From DASPXY01 sp038227745 (lineage in GTDB: Bacteria; Planctomycetota; Planctomycetia; Gemmatales; Gemmataceae), in assembly GCA_038227745.1 (NCBI GenBank), contig JBBRPS010000309.1, forward strand, positions 1 through 11,173: a DNA stretch of 11,173 bases, written 5' to 3'. The translations under genes and the position numbers were made by a program. The notes below the pieces were generated by a model, which was not told the origin of the DNA, did no database searches, and saw only the letters and a list, made by a program, of their open reading frames with translations. This document shows positions 1-5,450 of this stretch, one piece after another; position 1 is the first letter of the stretch; the number at the start of each line of letters is the position of its first letter.

Positions 1-90
1 ATCTCGGATGAGCAAATGGCGGGAATCAATTTGGCCAGTCACAGGGTGTTTCCCCAGTGGAACTATACGATTAAACCAGCGATTGCCTGA
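1..90 (+). pseudogene. 3' end of an ISAzo13-like DDE transposase gene (cut by the window edge)
   Basis: Reading from base 1 gives 29 residues and a TGA stop at 88-90, beginning ISDEQMAGINLASH and ending in the motif PQWNYTIKP. From memory of the family, transposases of the ISAzo13 / Rhodopirellula-type DDE group end with a 'SDEE/Q-M...(G/P)xWNYTI' tail, so this is probably the C-terminus of such an enzyme. The catalytic DDE core lies outside the window. Base composition is clearly less GC-rich than the phage genes that follow. A terminal repeat lies 18 bases after the stop, as expected for the right end of an IS. The gene may be intact beyond the window; only its tail can be seen. The family call rests on a short stretch and is moderate. 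Confidence 0.65.
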
Positions 91-107
91 GAATTGTCTA
101 TATTGAG

Positions 108-136
108 AGAATGCTAAGTAATACTTGCACAGATCC
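108..136 (+). repeat. Terminal inverted repeat (right end) of the left-hand IS copy
   Basis: Bases 108-136 are the reverse complement of 11038-11066 with a single mismatch (115 against 11059), 29 positions in all; the match continues for TAA/TTA just outside. The IS tip reads GGATCTGTGCAAGTATTACT from outside inwards. It follows the transposase stop by 18 bases, so this is the right end of the element. The flank outside the tip begins TA, and the flank outside the other copy ends TA, which would fit a 2-bp TA target duplication if both ends come from one insertion. Confidence 0.8.
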
Positions 137-142
137 TAAAAT
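137..142 (+). promoter_or_regulatory. -10 element TAAAAT of the tail hub gene, touching the IS tip
   Basis: TAAAAT starts at the first base outside the IS tip and lies 6 nt before the ATG at 149, so transcription would start at the start codon (leaderless). No -35 is seen at the right distance; whatever lay there has been replaced by IS sequence. Confidence 0.5.
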
Positions 143-148
143 GGCCCT

Positions 149-1273
149 ATGGCCTTACAGAAGAATTACGTCGTCAAGATTTTTGGGCAGGACGGCACGA
201 CCCTCAAGAAGTCGGTCTCCAGAAAATCGCTCCGCACGAACCCCTCCTTCCGCTGCCGCATCAACGGCGGCTTCGGCGAGTGCGTCCTGGACCTGGTCGG
301 CACGGGGTTCGCCTTCGACAACTTCGGCGAAGGCACCTGGATCGCCCACTCCTACATCGTGGATATTTACGAGGTGGACTCCGTCAACGCGCCCCTGGGG
401 AGGCGTATTTACAGAGGATACATATCCAAATATGAGCCGTACATCGACGCCTCGGGCCAGGAGGGGGTGAAGGTGACCTGCCTTGGCCTGGTGAGCCTGC
501 TGACGAAGAGCTACTACAAGAACGGCTCCTCCTTCACCGTCACGCAGTCGGGGGTGGACCCCCAGGCGATCGGGGAGGCAATCATCGACCACTACAACAC
601 CATTTTCGGGGGCTCCCTGCTGTCCTACACGCACGGCACGAGCACGCAGACTGTGGGCACGAACGTCAGCTACACCTTCACGGACCAGAAGTGGTTCGAC
701 GCCCTGACGACGGTGGCGAAGCTCGCCGGGACGAACTGGTGGTGGAAGATCGACGAGAACGGCCTCTACTCCTTCCAGGCGAAGCCCTCCTCGGCTACCC
801 ATAAGTTCACCATACGCAAGGATGTCAATGCGATCACGGCCCCGAAGGACGCCGAGAAGGTCATCAACGACGTCCAGGTCCGCAGGAGCGGCGGCACGGC
901 CTCGAACTACTCCGACGCGACCAGCCAGTCCACCTACGGCACGGGGGCCACGCCTTCGGGGAAGTACAGCGCGATCATCAACGACCCCTCGATCACGGAC
1001 GCCAACGGGGCGGACCAGCGGGGCAACAAGGAAGTCAACGACAAGAAGACGGCATTCAATTCCGCCGTCATCACGGTGAACCCGAATTACGACCTGGAGA
1101 GCATCAAATGCGGCCAGACCTGCCGCGTGATGAACTACGACAAGTCCAGCACCTTCTTCGGGACGAACCTGCTGATCGTCGGCCTGGCCTACGACGGGGA
1201 CACCTGCCGGGTGGAGGTGGAGCGGTCGCCGGCCGACTTCGGGCTGGAGCTGAACACGTTCGTCAACGGCTGA
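149..1273 (+). CDS. Phage tail hub-like minor tail protein
   Basis: This 374-residue protein has the look of the hub or minor tail proteins at the tip of siphovirus tails, which connect the tail tube to fibres and the baseplate. The N-terminal ~110 residues are beta-rich (KNYVVKIFGQDG, then EGTWIAHSYIVDIYEVDS and a GRRIYRGYIS motif). The middle part holds a helical IGEAIIDHYNTIFGG segment and a TWWWK-like strand motif (NWWWKIDENGLYSFQ, residues ~200-214) typical of this group. The C-terminal third again looks like an alternating beta domain. There is no signal peptide or membrane segment. The ATG at 149 is chosen because TAAAAT lies 6 nt upstream; an ATG at 141 is in another frame. Codons are strongly G/C-ending. 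It is followed by a fibre-tip-like gene, which supports a tail role. Homology is judged by eye only. Confidence 0.65.
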   Translation: MALQKNYVVKIFGQDGTTLKKSVSRKSLRTNPSFRCRINGGFGECVLDLVGTGFAFDNFGEGTWIAHSYIVDIYEVDSVNAPLGRRIYRGYISKYEPYIDASGQEGVKVTCLGLVSLLTKSYYKNGSSFTVTQSGVDPQAIGEAIIDHYNTIFGGSLLSYTHGTSTQTVGTNVSYTFTDQKWFDALTTVAKLAGTNWWWKIDENGLYSFQAKPSSATHKFTIRKDVNAITAPKDAEKVINDVQVRRSGGTASNYSDATSQSTYGTGATPSGKYSAIINDPSITDANGADQRGNKEVNDKKTAFNSAVITVNPNYDLESIKCGQTCRVMNYDKSSTFFGTNLLIVGLAYDGDTCRVEVERSPADFGLELNTFVNG

Positions 1274-1279
1274 CTGTGG

Positions 1280-1285
1280 TACAAT
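1280..1285 (+). promoter_or_regulatory. Extended -10 (TGGTACAAT) of the tail-tip gene
   Basis: TACAAT is preceded by TGG, a proper extended -10, and lies directly after the TGA (1271-1273) of the preceding gene. It is 27 nt from the ATG at 1313, predicting a leader of about 20 nt with no Shine-Dalgarno sequence and a C-rich end (CGCCCCT before ATG). Confidence 0.55.
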
Positions 1286-1312
1286 ACGGGCCGTCATCCC
1301 CCGAACGCCCCT

Positions 1313-1831
1313 ATGTCCTCCCGGAAAAAGAAGACAGGTAGCCTCATCCAGGTCCGCGGCATGTTCCGCGTCCAGCTCACGAAGGACGAGAACGGCAGGA
1401 CCAGGGTGGTCGGCGACTCCGGCTGGAACAAGAACCTGGTCACGAACCTCGGCTTCGACCAGTTCCTCTGCCAGACCCTGGCGGGCATGGCGGGCTCGAA
1501 GACCGTCTCCTACATGGCCCTGGGCACGGGCGGCGCCCCGGTGGCGACGGACACGTCCCTCGCCTCGGAACTGACCGACACGAGCAACTCCCGCAAGACC
1601 GTCTCCCCGTCCACGATCGCCTCCAAGACCGTCCAGTTCACCGCCGCCTTCAACAGTTCGGACAGCTTCATCACGAACGCCGGCGGCCGCAGCATCTCGA
1701 ACGTCGGCCTCTTCAACGTCTCGACGACGAACGCCGGCACGCTGTTTGCGGGTAATACGTATTCCTCGTCACTTTGTCAAACTAACAACAATGTCAACGT
1801 TTCTTACCAAATACGTTTCGCTACGGCTTGA
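1313..1831 (+). CDS. Small phage tail-tip / fibre protein
   Basis: This 172-residue protein carries a pattern common in small phage fibre or tail-tip proteins: LVTNLGFDQFLCQ (residues ~43-55), then YMALGTGGAPVATDTSLASEL (~67-87), then a strand-rich C-terminal domain with GGRSISNVGLFNV and a closing VSYQIRF strand. Such domains usually sit on the outside of the tail tip. The basic N-terminus (SSRKKKTG) is unusual. The 3' end is odd: the last 28 codons (1745-1828) include 17 ending in A or T, while the 28 codons before them have none. The foreign tract runs on into the HNH gene next door, so the C-terminal strands may have come in with that gene. The stop codon TGA lies inside the -35 box of the HNH gene. 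Confidence 0.6.
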   Translation: MSSRKKKTGSLIQVRGMFRVQLTKDENGRTRVVGDSGWNKNLVTNLGFDQFLCQTLAGMAGSKTVSYMALGTGGAPVATDTSLASELTDTSNSRKTVSPSTIASKTVQFTAAFNSSDSFITNAGGRSISNVGLFNVSTTNAGTLFAGNTYSSSLCQTNNNVNVSYQIRFATA

Positions 1832-1856
1832 CATTATTACTCAGTGCGAATAGCCT
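1828..1856 (+). promoter_or_regulatory. Sigma70-type promoter of the first HNH gene
   Basis: A perfect TTGACA (1828-1833) is followed after exactly 17 bases by TAGCCT (1851-1856). It is the only textbook -35/-10 pair seen in the window. The -35 overlaps the TGA stop of the preceding gene. The expected start of transcription (~1863-1865) lies within the left arm of the hairpin at 1857-1879. Confidence 0.7.
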
Positions 1857-1883
1857 CGTGGGGTACTTCCTACCCCACGTTTT
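1857..1883 (+). terminator. Hairpin plus T-tract, ending at the HNH start codon
   Basis: CGTGGGGTA (1857-1865) pairs perfectly with TACCCCACG (1871-1879) over 9 bp, with a 5-nt loop CTTCC and a TTTT tail (1880-1883). The next base is the A of the HNH ATG. In read-through RNA from the tail genes this can act as a weak intrinsic terminator, or it can hide the HNH start. RNA from the promoter at 1828 would lack most of the left arm and escape it. Confidence 0.65.
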
Positions 1884-2618
1884 ATGTCCACAAAGAATAG
1901 AGACTTCTCGAAAGAGGAACTCGTAAGACTTTATTCAGAAAACGACACAGCCAGCATGGACAGCGTTGCCAAGATTCTCGGATGCAATCGTGCGACCGTC
2001 CGAAAATACCTCAAACTGCACGGAATTCAGGCTAAACCCCACGCCCGCAGCCTGAGACCGAAAATCTCAAGCAACCCCTACATACGGGATAAGGAGTGGC
2101 TGAGGGATCAGTATGTGAATCAGAAAAAGTCACTATATCGCATCGGCAGGGAAATCAAGGCATGCCCGACGACCATCAAGCAGGCATTGGAAAGCATCGG
2201 TGTAACAATGAGAGACTGCAAGACGGCCCTAAAGTTGACGTATCCTCATGGCAGAAAAGGCGAGCAGGCGTCTAATTGGAGAGGGGGACGCATCAAGACT
2301 TCCGATGGCTACACTTACCTCTATCGCCCCGATCACCCAAACGCAACGAAGGAAGGTTATGTCATGGAACATCGCCTCGTGATGGAGAAGAAGTTAGGAA
2401 GATACCTTGAGCGGAATGAACATGTGGATCATGACAATACGGACAAATCAGACAACCGCCCCGAGAATCTTGAAGTTCTAACCCCGATGGGGCACGTCAG
2501 GAAGCACTACGGCGATCGTAAACGTGTGATTGAATTGAAAAAACGAGTTGCCCATCTTGAAGCCCTCCTCCGCCAGCACGGCATCCCTTTCGACAGTCCG
2601 CCGAATGCGGTAGCCTGA
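1884..2618 (+). CDS. Free-standing HNH homing endonuclease with two HTH segments
   Basis: This 244-residue protein is probably a mobile DNA endonuclease. Two helix-turn-helix-like segments lie at residues ~24-47 (SMDSVAKILGCNRATVRKYL) and ~83-106 (SLYRIGREIKACPTTIKQAL) and would recognise the target. A linker with ASNWRGG leads to an HNH_3-type catalytic region: EGYVMEHRLVMEKKLGRYL, EHVDHDNTDKSDNRPENLEVL (~176-199), where the H of VDH and the N of DNRPENL fit the HNH signature. A charged helix (RKRVIELKKRVAHLEALLRQ) closes the protein. Base use is much more AT-rich than the neighbouring structural genes, and returns to the phage norm over the last ~20 codons. The gene lies directly behind the tail-tip gene, with its own promoter and a hairpin touching the ATG. 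It is foreign to the tail module and is likely selfish. Confidence 0.85.
   Translation: MSTKNRDFSKEELVRLYSENDTASMDSVAKILGCNRATVRKYLKLHGIQAKPHARSLRPKISSNPYIRDKEWLRDQYVNQKKSLYRIGREIKACPTTIKQALESIGVTMRDCKTALKLTYPHGRKGEQASNWRGGRIKTSDGYTYLYRPDHPNATKEGYVMEHRLVMEKKLGRYLERNEHVDHDNTDKSDNRPENLEVLTPMGHVRKHYGDRKRVIELKKRVAHLEALLRQHGIPFDSPPNAVA
2611..2616 (+). promoter_or_regulatory. -10 element TAGCCT of the small coiled-coil gene
   Basis: TAGCCT lies inside the last codons of the HNH gene and 7 nt before the GTG at 2624. It supports a leaderless GTG start for the small gene. The same hexamer is used in the HNH gene's own promoter at 1851. Confidence 0.5.
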
Positions 2619-2623
2619 TCCCC

Positions 2624-2782
2624 GTGCCCCGCAAAACCCTGGCCCAAAGCCTTCGCGACCTGGAGAACGAGAACGCCAGCTTGCGCCTGTGCGTCGAGAC
2701 CTACTTCCAGTCCCAGGGGCCGCTCCTTCGGGAGATCGGCCGCCTGCGGAAACTCCTTGCCAAGGGCGAAGGGCCCCAGTAG
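2624..2782 (+). CDS. Small coiled-coil (leucine-zipper-like) protein, GTG start
   Basis: A 52-residue reading frame starts at GTG 2624 and stops at TAG 2780-2782. It begins PRKTLAQSLRDLENENASLR and continues with LCVETYFQSQGPLLREIGRL before a short charged tail. Leucines and isoleucine at about seven-residue spacing, with the charged ENEN core, suggest one or two short amphipathic helices able to dimerise; the basic start could contact nucleic acid. No known family is recognised. Support for a real gene: codons mostly end in G/C like the structural genes, a TAGCCT -10 lies 7 nt upstream, and the frame fills the gap between the HNH and methyltransferase genes almost exactly. Its stop codon forms the first three bases of the next gene's -10. 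Confidence 0.6.
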   Translation: MPRKTLAQSLRDLENENASLRLCVETYFQSQGPLLREIGRLRKLLAKGEGPQ

Positions 2783-2785
2783 TCT
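2780..2785 (+). promoter_or_regulatory. -10 element TAGTCT of the methyltransferase gene
   Basis: TAGTCT starts with the TAG stop codon of the small coiled-coil gene and lies 8 nt before the ATG at 2794. It predicts a leaderless transcript. Confidence 0.45.
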
Positions 2786-2793
2786 CCCGCCCG

Positions 2794-3468
2794 ATGCCGA
2801 AGTCCAAAAAGGAAATCGACGCCCTCATCGAGAGCCATCAGCAGGGGATACACGTAGACCTCGGGGGCGGCCAGTACCCGCAGCCCGGCTTTCTTAATCT
2901 CGACAATCGCGACCTGAAGCAAGTGGACATCGTCCACGATCTGACGCTGTTTCCCTGGCCGCTGCCAGACGAATGCGCCTCCATCGTCATGTGCTCCCAC
3001 CTGGTCGAACACCTGAACCCGATGTCTGCCGACCCGAAACTCACGGGGCTCATCGACCTACTCGTGAAGAAGAAACTCCTCAGCCCTGCCGAGGTGCGGG
3101 AGACCATCGGGGAGGTCAGTAACAAGCCGATGTTCCTGCGTTTTATGGACGAAATCTGGCGCATCATGAAGCCGGAAGGCCAGCTGATGATTACCACGCC
3201 CTATGCGGGCTCGTTCGGCTTCTGGCAGGACCCCACGCACATCAAGGGCTTCAACGAAGCGACGTGGGCGTATTTCGACCCGATGGTGCCACTCGACAGG
3301 AGCAATCCGTCCCTGGGCGGTTTATGGAACATATACGAGCCTTCTCCCTGGAGAATTTCTGTAAACACTTGGCATGCTAACGGGAATGCAGAAATCGTAC
3401 TTGTCAAGCGTCCAAAGCAACAAAAGTATTTGTACCCGGACAAATCGGTTCCCCCATTTGCTGGATGA
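2794..3468 (+). CDS. Class I SAM-dependent methyltransferase-like protein
   Basis: This 224-residue protein has a class I methyltransferase start: a short basic helix, then the SAM-binding strand and glycine loop HVDLGGG (residues 20-26), an acidic end to strand 2 (LNLDNRD, ~35-40), VDIVHDLT and PWPLPD, and VMCSHLVEHL (65-74) in the usual motif order. RFMDEIWRIMKPEGQLMITTPY (116-137) is the typical 'leader makes the document' helix-strand found in sugar, lipid and small-molecule methyltransferases. The substrate cannot be read from the sequence; a glycan or a tail protein is possible given the glycosyltransferase two genes on. The start at 2794 fits a leaderless promoter; an upstream in-frame ATG lies inside the small coiled-coil gene. 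The last 49 codons switch to A/T-ending use (28 of 49, against 7 of 49 just before) next to the HNH gene. Confidence 0.75.
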   Translation: MPKSKKEIDALIESHQQGIHVDLGGGQYPQPGFLNLDNRDLKQVDIVHDLTLFPWPLPDECASIVMCSHLVEHLNPMSADPKLTGLIDLLVKKKLLSPAEVRETIGEVSNKPMFLRFMDEIWRIMKPEGQLMITTPYAGSFGFWQDPTHIKGFNEATWAYFDPMVPLDRSNPSLGGLWNIYEPSPWRISVNTWHANGNAEIVLVKRPKQQKYLYPDKSVPPFAG

Positions 3469-4145
3469 AAAAAGGCAGCACAATGTCGGCGGAATCAAGA
3501 ATAAGGATGGCTCTTTCCCAGAAGGGCAATACGAATCGTCGTGGTAAAAAGGCTTCTCCAGAGACACGGAGAAGAATAAGCGAAGCAAATCAACGCAACG
3601 GCAACAGGCCCCCGAGTCGTCTTGGCGTCCCCAACACGCCGGAGCAGCGACAGAAGATTCGCGATACTCTTCGGAGAATCGGGCATCGTCCTCCTCCGAT
3701 GTATGGTGATGCGAATCCATCAAAACGGCCCGAAGTGAGATTAAAAATCAGCCATGCTCGAAAGGGGAAACCACTTTCGGAGGACCACAAACGTTCCTTG
3801 AGCCTCAACCATTATAAAACGCATAGTTTGGAGACTCGCTTAAATATGAGCAAATCTTCGCATCGTGGAGCGGAACACCATTTCTGGAAAGGTGGAGTTA
3901 CCAAGCCGAATCATGCGATTAGGCATTCTGTTCAATACAGGATCTGGCGAGACTTGGTGTATCGTCGCGACGACTTCACTTGTCAGGTTTGCGGCACTCG
4001 TGGGGGGAAACTGCACGCCCATCACGTCGAGTCCTTCGCTAACCACCACGACAAGCGCTTCGACCTAGACAACGGCCAGACCCTCTGTATTGACTGTCAC
4101 CGAGAAATTCACTTCTTTGCCCGCCAAGATTATGTCCAAGTCTAA
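3465..4145 (+). CDS. Free-standing HNH endonuclease with NUMOD3-type repeats
   Basis: This 226-residue protein combines about six short NUMOD3-like DNA-binding motifs with a zinc HNH nuclease. The repeats include SAESRIRMALSQKG, SPETRRRISEANQ, TPEQRQKIRDTLRRIG, RPEVRLKISHARKG, SEDHKRSLSL and SLETRLNMSKSSH (residues ~8-132). The nuclease follows at ~154-217: TCQVCG, LHAHHVESFA, NGQTLCIDCHREIH, with two CxxC pairs and the HH and DN residues in place. The first ATG overlaps the methyltransferase stop (ATGA); a second ATG at 3483 has an AAGG sequence nearby and could be the real start. The 3' end overlaps the glycosyltransferase start by 14 nt. The first two thirds are AT-rich while the catalytic end is GC-rich, so the gene itself may be a mosaic. 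It is probably a selfish homing gene. Confidence 0.88.
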   Translation: MKKGSTMSAESRIRMALSQKGNTNRRGKKASPETRRRISEANQRNGNRPPSRLGVPNTPEQRQKIRDTLRRIGHRPPPMYGDANPSKRPEVRLKISHARKGKPLSEDHKRSLSLNHYKTHSLETRLNMSKSSHRGAEHHFWKGGVTKPNHAIRHSVQYRIWRDLVYRRDDFTCQVCGTRGGKLHAHHVESFANHHDKRFDLDNGQTLCIDCHREIHFFARQDYVQV

Positions 4146-4995
4146 GAAGCAACAGGCCGCCAAGCCCAAGCACGAATACCTCTCGCTCCTGCAAGAGAAC
4201 ACCGTCGGCTACCAGAACCGCCTGATCGTCTGTATCCCCATGACGGGCCTGTTGCGGGCCGAGTGGGTGCTAGCGCGGTTCGGGCAGATCATCCCGACGA
4301 ACTGGTCGCAGGTGGACGTCATGCAATGGATCAACACCTACTCACCGCTGCGGTACATGGTCGCGGATGCGCGCAACTGCTGCGTGAAGAAGGCGGTCGA
4401 GGGGGGATTCGAGTGGATTCTCTTCATCGATCACGACGTCGTGCTGCCGCCCGACTGCTTCGTGAAGATGAATCAGTACATGCTCAAGAAGGAATACCCG
4501 GTCGTCACGGGCATCTACTACACCAAATCCGACCCCGCCGAACCGCTGATCTACCGCGGCCGGGGCAACTCCTATTTCACTGACTGGCGGCACGGCGACA
4601 AGGTGTGGGTCGATGGCATCCACATGGGTACGACGCTGATCCACTGCTCGATTCTCAAGAAGATGTACGAGGTGAGCGAGGAGTATTACGTCGGGCAGGA
4701 CTTGGTGCGCAAGGTCTTCGAGACGCCGAACGACATCTGGAAAGACCCCGAGAGCGGCAACATGACACTCAAATGCGGCACGGAGGACCTGGCGTGGTGT
4801 ACCCGCGTGATCCAGGAGGGCTTTCTGGAGAAGGCCGGCTGGGGGAAGCACGCGAAGAAGCACCCGAAGTACCCCTTTTTAATGGACACGTCAATTTTCT
4901 CGACCCATATCAACGAGGCCGGACAGCAGTTCCCGCACTACCACCAGCAGATCCGCAAAAACATGATCGGGTACAGGGGCAAGGAGATCCTGTGA
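4132..4995 (+). CDS. GT-A fold (family 2-like) glycosyltransferase
   Basis: This 287-residue protein is a GT-A type glycosyltransferase: RLIVCIPMTGLL (residues ~29-40) is the first nucleotide-binding strand, ADARNCCVKKAVEGGFEWILFIDHDVVLPPDCF (~78-110) contains the metal-binding DHD, VVTGIYYTK follows as the next strand, and GTEDLAWCTRV (~218-228) holds the acidic ED motif near the catalytic base position. It would transfer a sugar from a nucleotide-sugar in the cytoplasm; the acceptor is unknown. The basic N-terminus and a soluble profile argue against a membrane enzyme. The start at 4132 (MSKSKKQQ) is preferred over 4090, which lies within the HNH catalytic motif. It overlaps the HNH gene by 14 nt, and I see no -10 in the usual place, so it may depend on read-through. 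Its TGA stop is fused to the next gene's -10. Confidence 0.8.
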   Translation: MSKSKKQQAAKPKHEYLSLLQENTVGYQNRLIVCIPMTGLLRAEWVLARFGQIIPTNWSQVDVMQWINTYSPLRYMVADARNCCVKKAVEGGFEWILFIDHDVVLPPDCFVKMNQYMLKKEYPVVTGIYYTKSDPAEPLIYRGRGNSYFTDWRHGDKVWVDGIHMGTTLIHCSILKKMYEVSEEYYVGQDLVRKVFETPNDIWKDPESGNMTLKCGTEDLAWCTRVIQEGFLEKAGWGKHAKKHPKYPFLMDTSIFSTHINEAGQQFPHYHQQIRKNMIGYRGKEIL

Positions 4996-5001
4996 TAGAC
5001 T
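4993..5001 (+). promoter_or_regulatory. Extended -10 TGATAGACT of the 70-residue ORF
   Basis: The TGA stop of the glycosyltransferase gene is also the TGn of an extended -10, directly followed by TAGACT (4996-5001). The next ATG is 7 nt downstream, giving a leaderless arrangement. Confidence 0.65.
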
Positions 5002-5008
5002 GGCGGGC

Positions 5009-5221
5009 ATGGACCTGAACGTCTCCGTGTCGGACGGGATCGCCGCCGCCTCCGTGGGGCCCGGCGGGCCTGCGAAACGGCCCCAGACGAACGACGGCGG
5101 ACCGAAGCCCCGGGAGGCCGTCGAGCAGGCCAAGACCTTCACCAGCCGCCTTTTTGAAGGAATCCAGCTCTTCGCCCGCGGCCCCGCCGTGGTTTTTTCG
5201 GCGTACCCTCTGACCGCCTGA
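5009..5221 (+). CDS. Small protein of unknown function (70 aa)
   Basis: The 70-residue product (MDLNVSVSDGIAAASVGPGG at its start) is not recognised. It is rich in glycine, proline and alanine for the first half, then has a helical stretch REAVEQAKTFTSRLFEGIQLF (residues ~36-56). No membrane segment or metal site is visible. Third positions are mostly G or C, like the structural genes, and an extended -10 lies 7 nt upstream of its ATG, so it is probably real. The last 16 codons contain one complete intrinsic terminator (5176-5198), and the stop codon lies in the loop of a second (5213-5234); transcripts of this gene therefore end at or just after its own coding end. It may be a small tail or assembly protein, by position only. 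Confidence 0.55.
   Translation: MDLNVSVSDGIAAASVGPGGPAKRPQTNDGGPKPREAVEQAKTFTSRLFEGIQLFARGPAVVFSAYPLTA
5176..5198 (+). terminator. Intrinsic terminator inside the 3' end of the small ORF
   Basis: CCGCGGC (5176-5182) and GCCGTGG (5186-5192) form a 7-bp stem with one G-T wobble and a CCC loop, followed by six T's (5193-5198). This is a strong terminator shape, and it lies within the coding region of the 70-residue ORF. Confidence 0.75.
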
Positions 5222-5234
5222 CGGCGGTTTTTTT
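5213..5234 (+). terminator. Second tandem terminator, T-tract touching the next start codon
   Basis: ACCGCC (5213-5218) pairs with GGCGGT (5223-5228) around a TGAC loop that contains most of the preceding stop codon. Seven T's (5228-5234) lead straight into the ATG at 5235. It could terminate RNA from upstream or act as an attenuator for the next gene. Confidence 0.7.
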
Positions 5235-5450
5235 ATGCGCAGATCCTTCCGCGTCCCCGGCGCTCCGAACCTCAAGTGCATCAAGCCGTTCCCCCCGGGG
5301 GACGCCGCGACCGCCGTGACCCTGACGTTCGTCGTTGACGGCAAGACGGTCGAGAAGACGATCCCCTTCGCCTGGGCGAACCTCGCGACCCACGCGGCCG
5401 AGATCAAGGCGCTGCACGATTCGGTGACGGCCTCTTCCGCCCGGGTCTGA
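5235..5450 (+). CDS. Small protein of unknown function (71 aa), coupled to the fibre gene
   Basis: This 71-residue protein (MRRSFRVPGAPNLKCIKPFP) has a basic, proline-containing start, a beta-like middle (TAVTLTFVVDGKTVEKTIPF) and a C-terminal helix (WANLATHAAEIKALHDSV). No family is recognised. Its ATG directly follows the seven T's of a terminator. The only -10-like hexamer is TACCCT at 5204-5209, 25 nt upstream and weak. Its TGA stop overlaps the ATG of the repeat protein (TGATG at 5448-5452), a coupling that often links a small fibre chaperone or connector with a fibre gene; that role is a guess. Confidence 0.6.
   Translation: MRRSFRVPGAPNLKCIKPFPPGDAATAVTLTFVVDGKTVEKTIPFAWANLATHAAEIKALHDSVTASSARV

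Larger units (their letters stand above)
1..136 (+). mobile_element. Right end of an ISAzo13-like IS, cut by the window edge
   Basis: The element's last 136 bases comprise the transposase C-terminus (to 90), an 18-base gap with no features, and the terminal repeat (108-136). It ends immediately before the -10 hexamer of the tail hub gene. Confidence 0.7.

Noticed and set aside
111..470. Frame starting inside the IS terminal repeat
   Set aside because: Starts in the IS, low-complexity Ser/Arg/Thr product, overlaps the tail hub gene in another frame.
155..1297. 380-codon open frame on the minus strand opposite the tail hub gene
   Set aside because: The sense frame has the tail protein pattern and G/C third positions; the antisense frame is Arg/Val/Asp-rich with no motif, as expected for a GC-rich shadow.
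4090..4131. N-terminal extension of the glycosyltransferase
   Set aside because: It overlaps the catalytic CxxC-H codons of the HNH gene; ATG 4132 gives a usual basic start.
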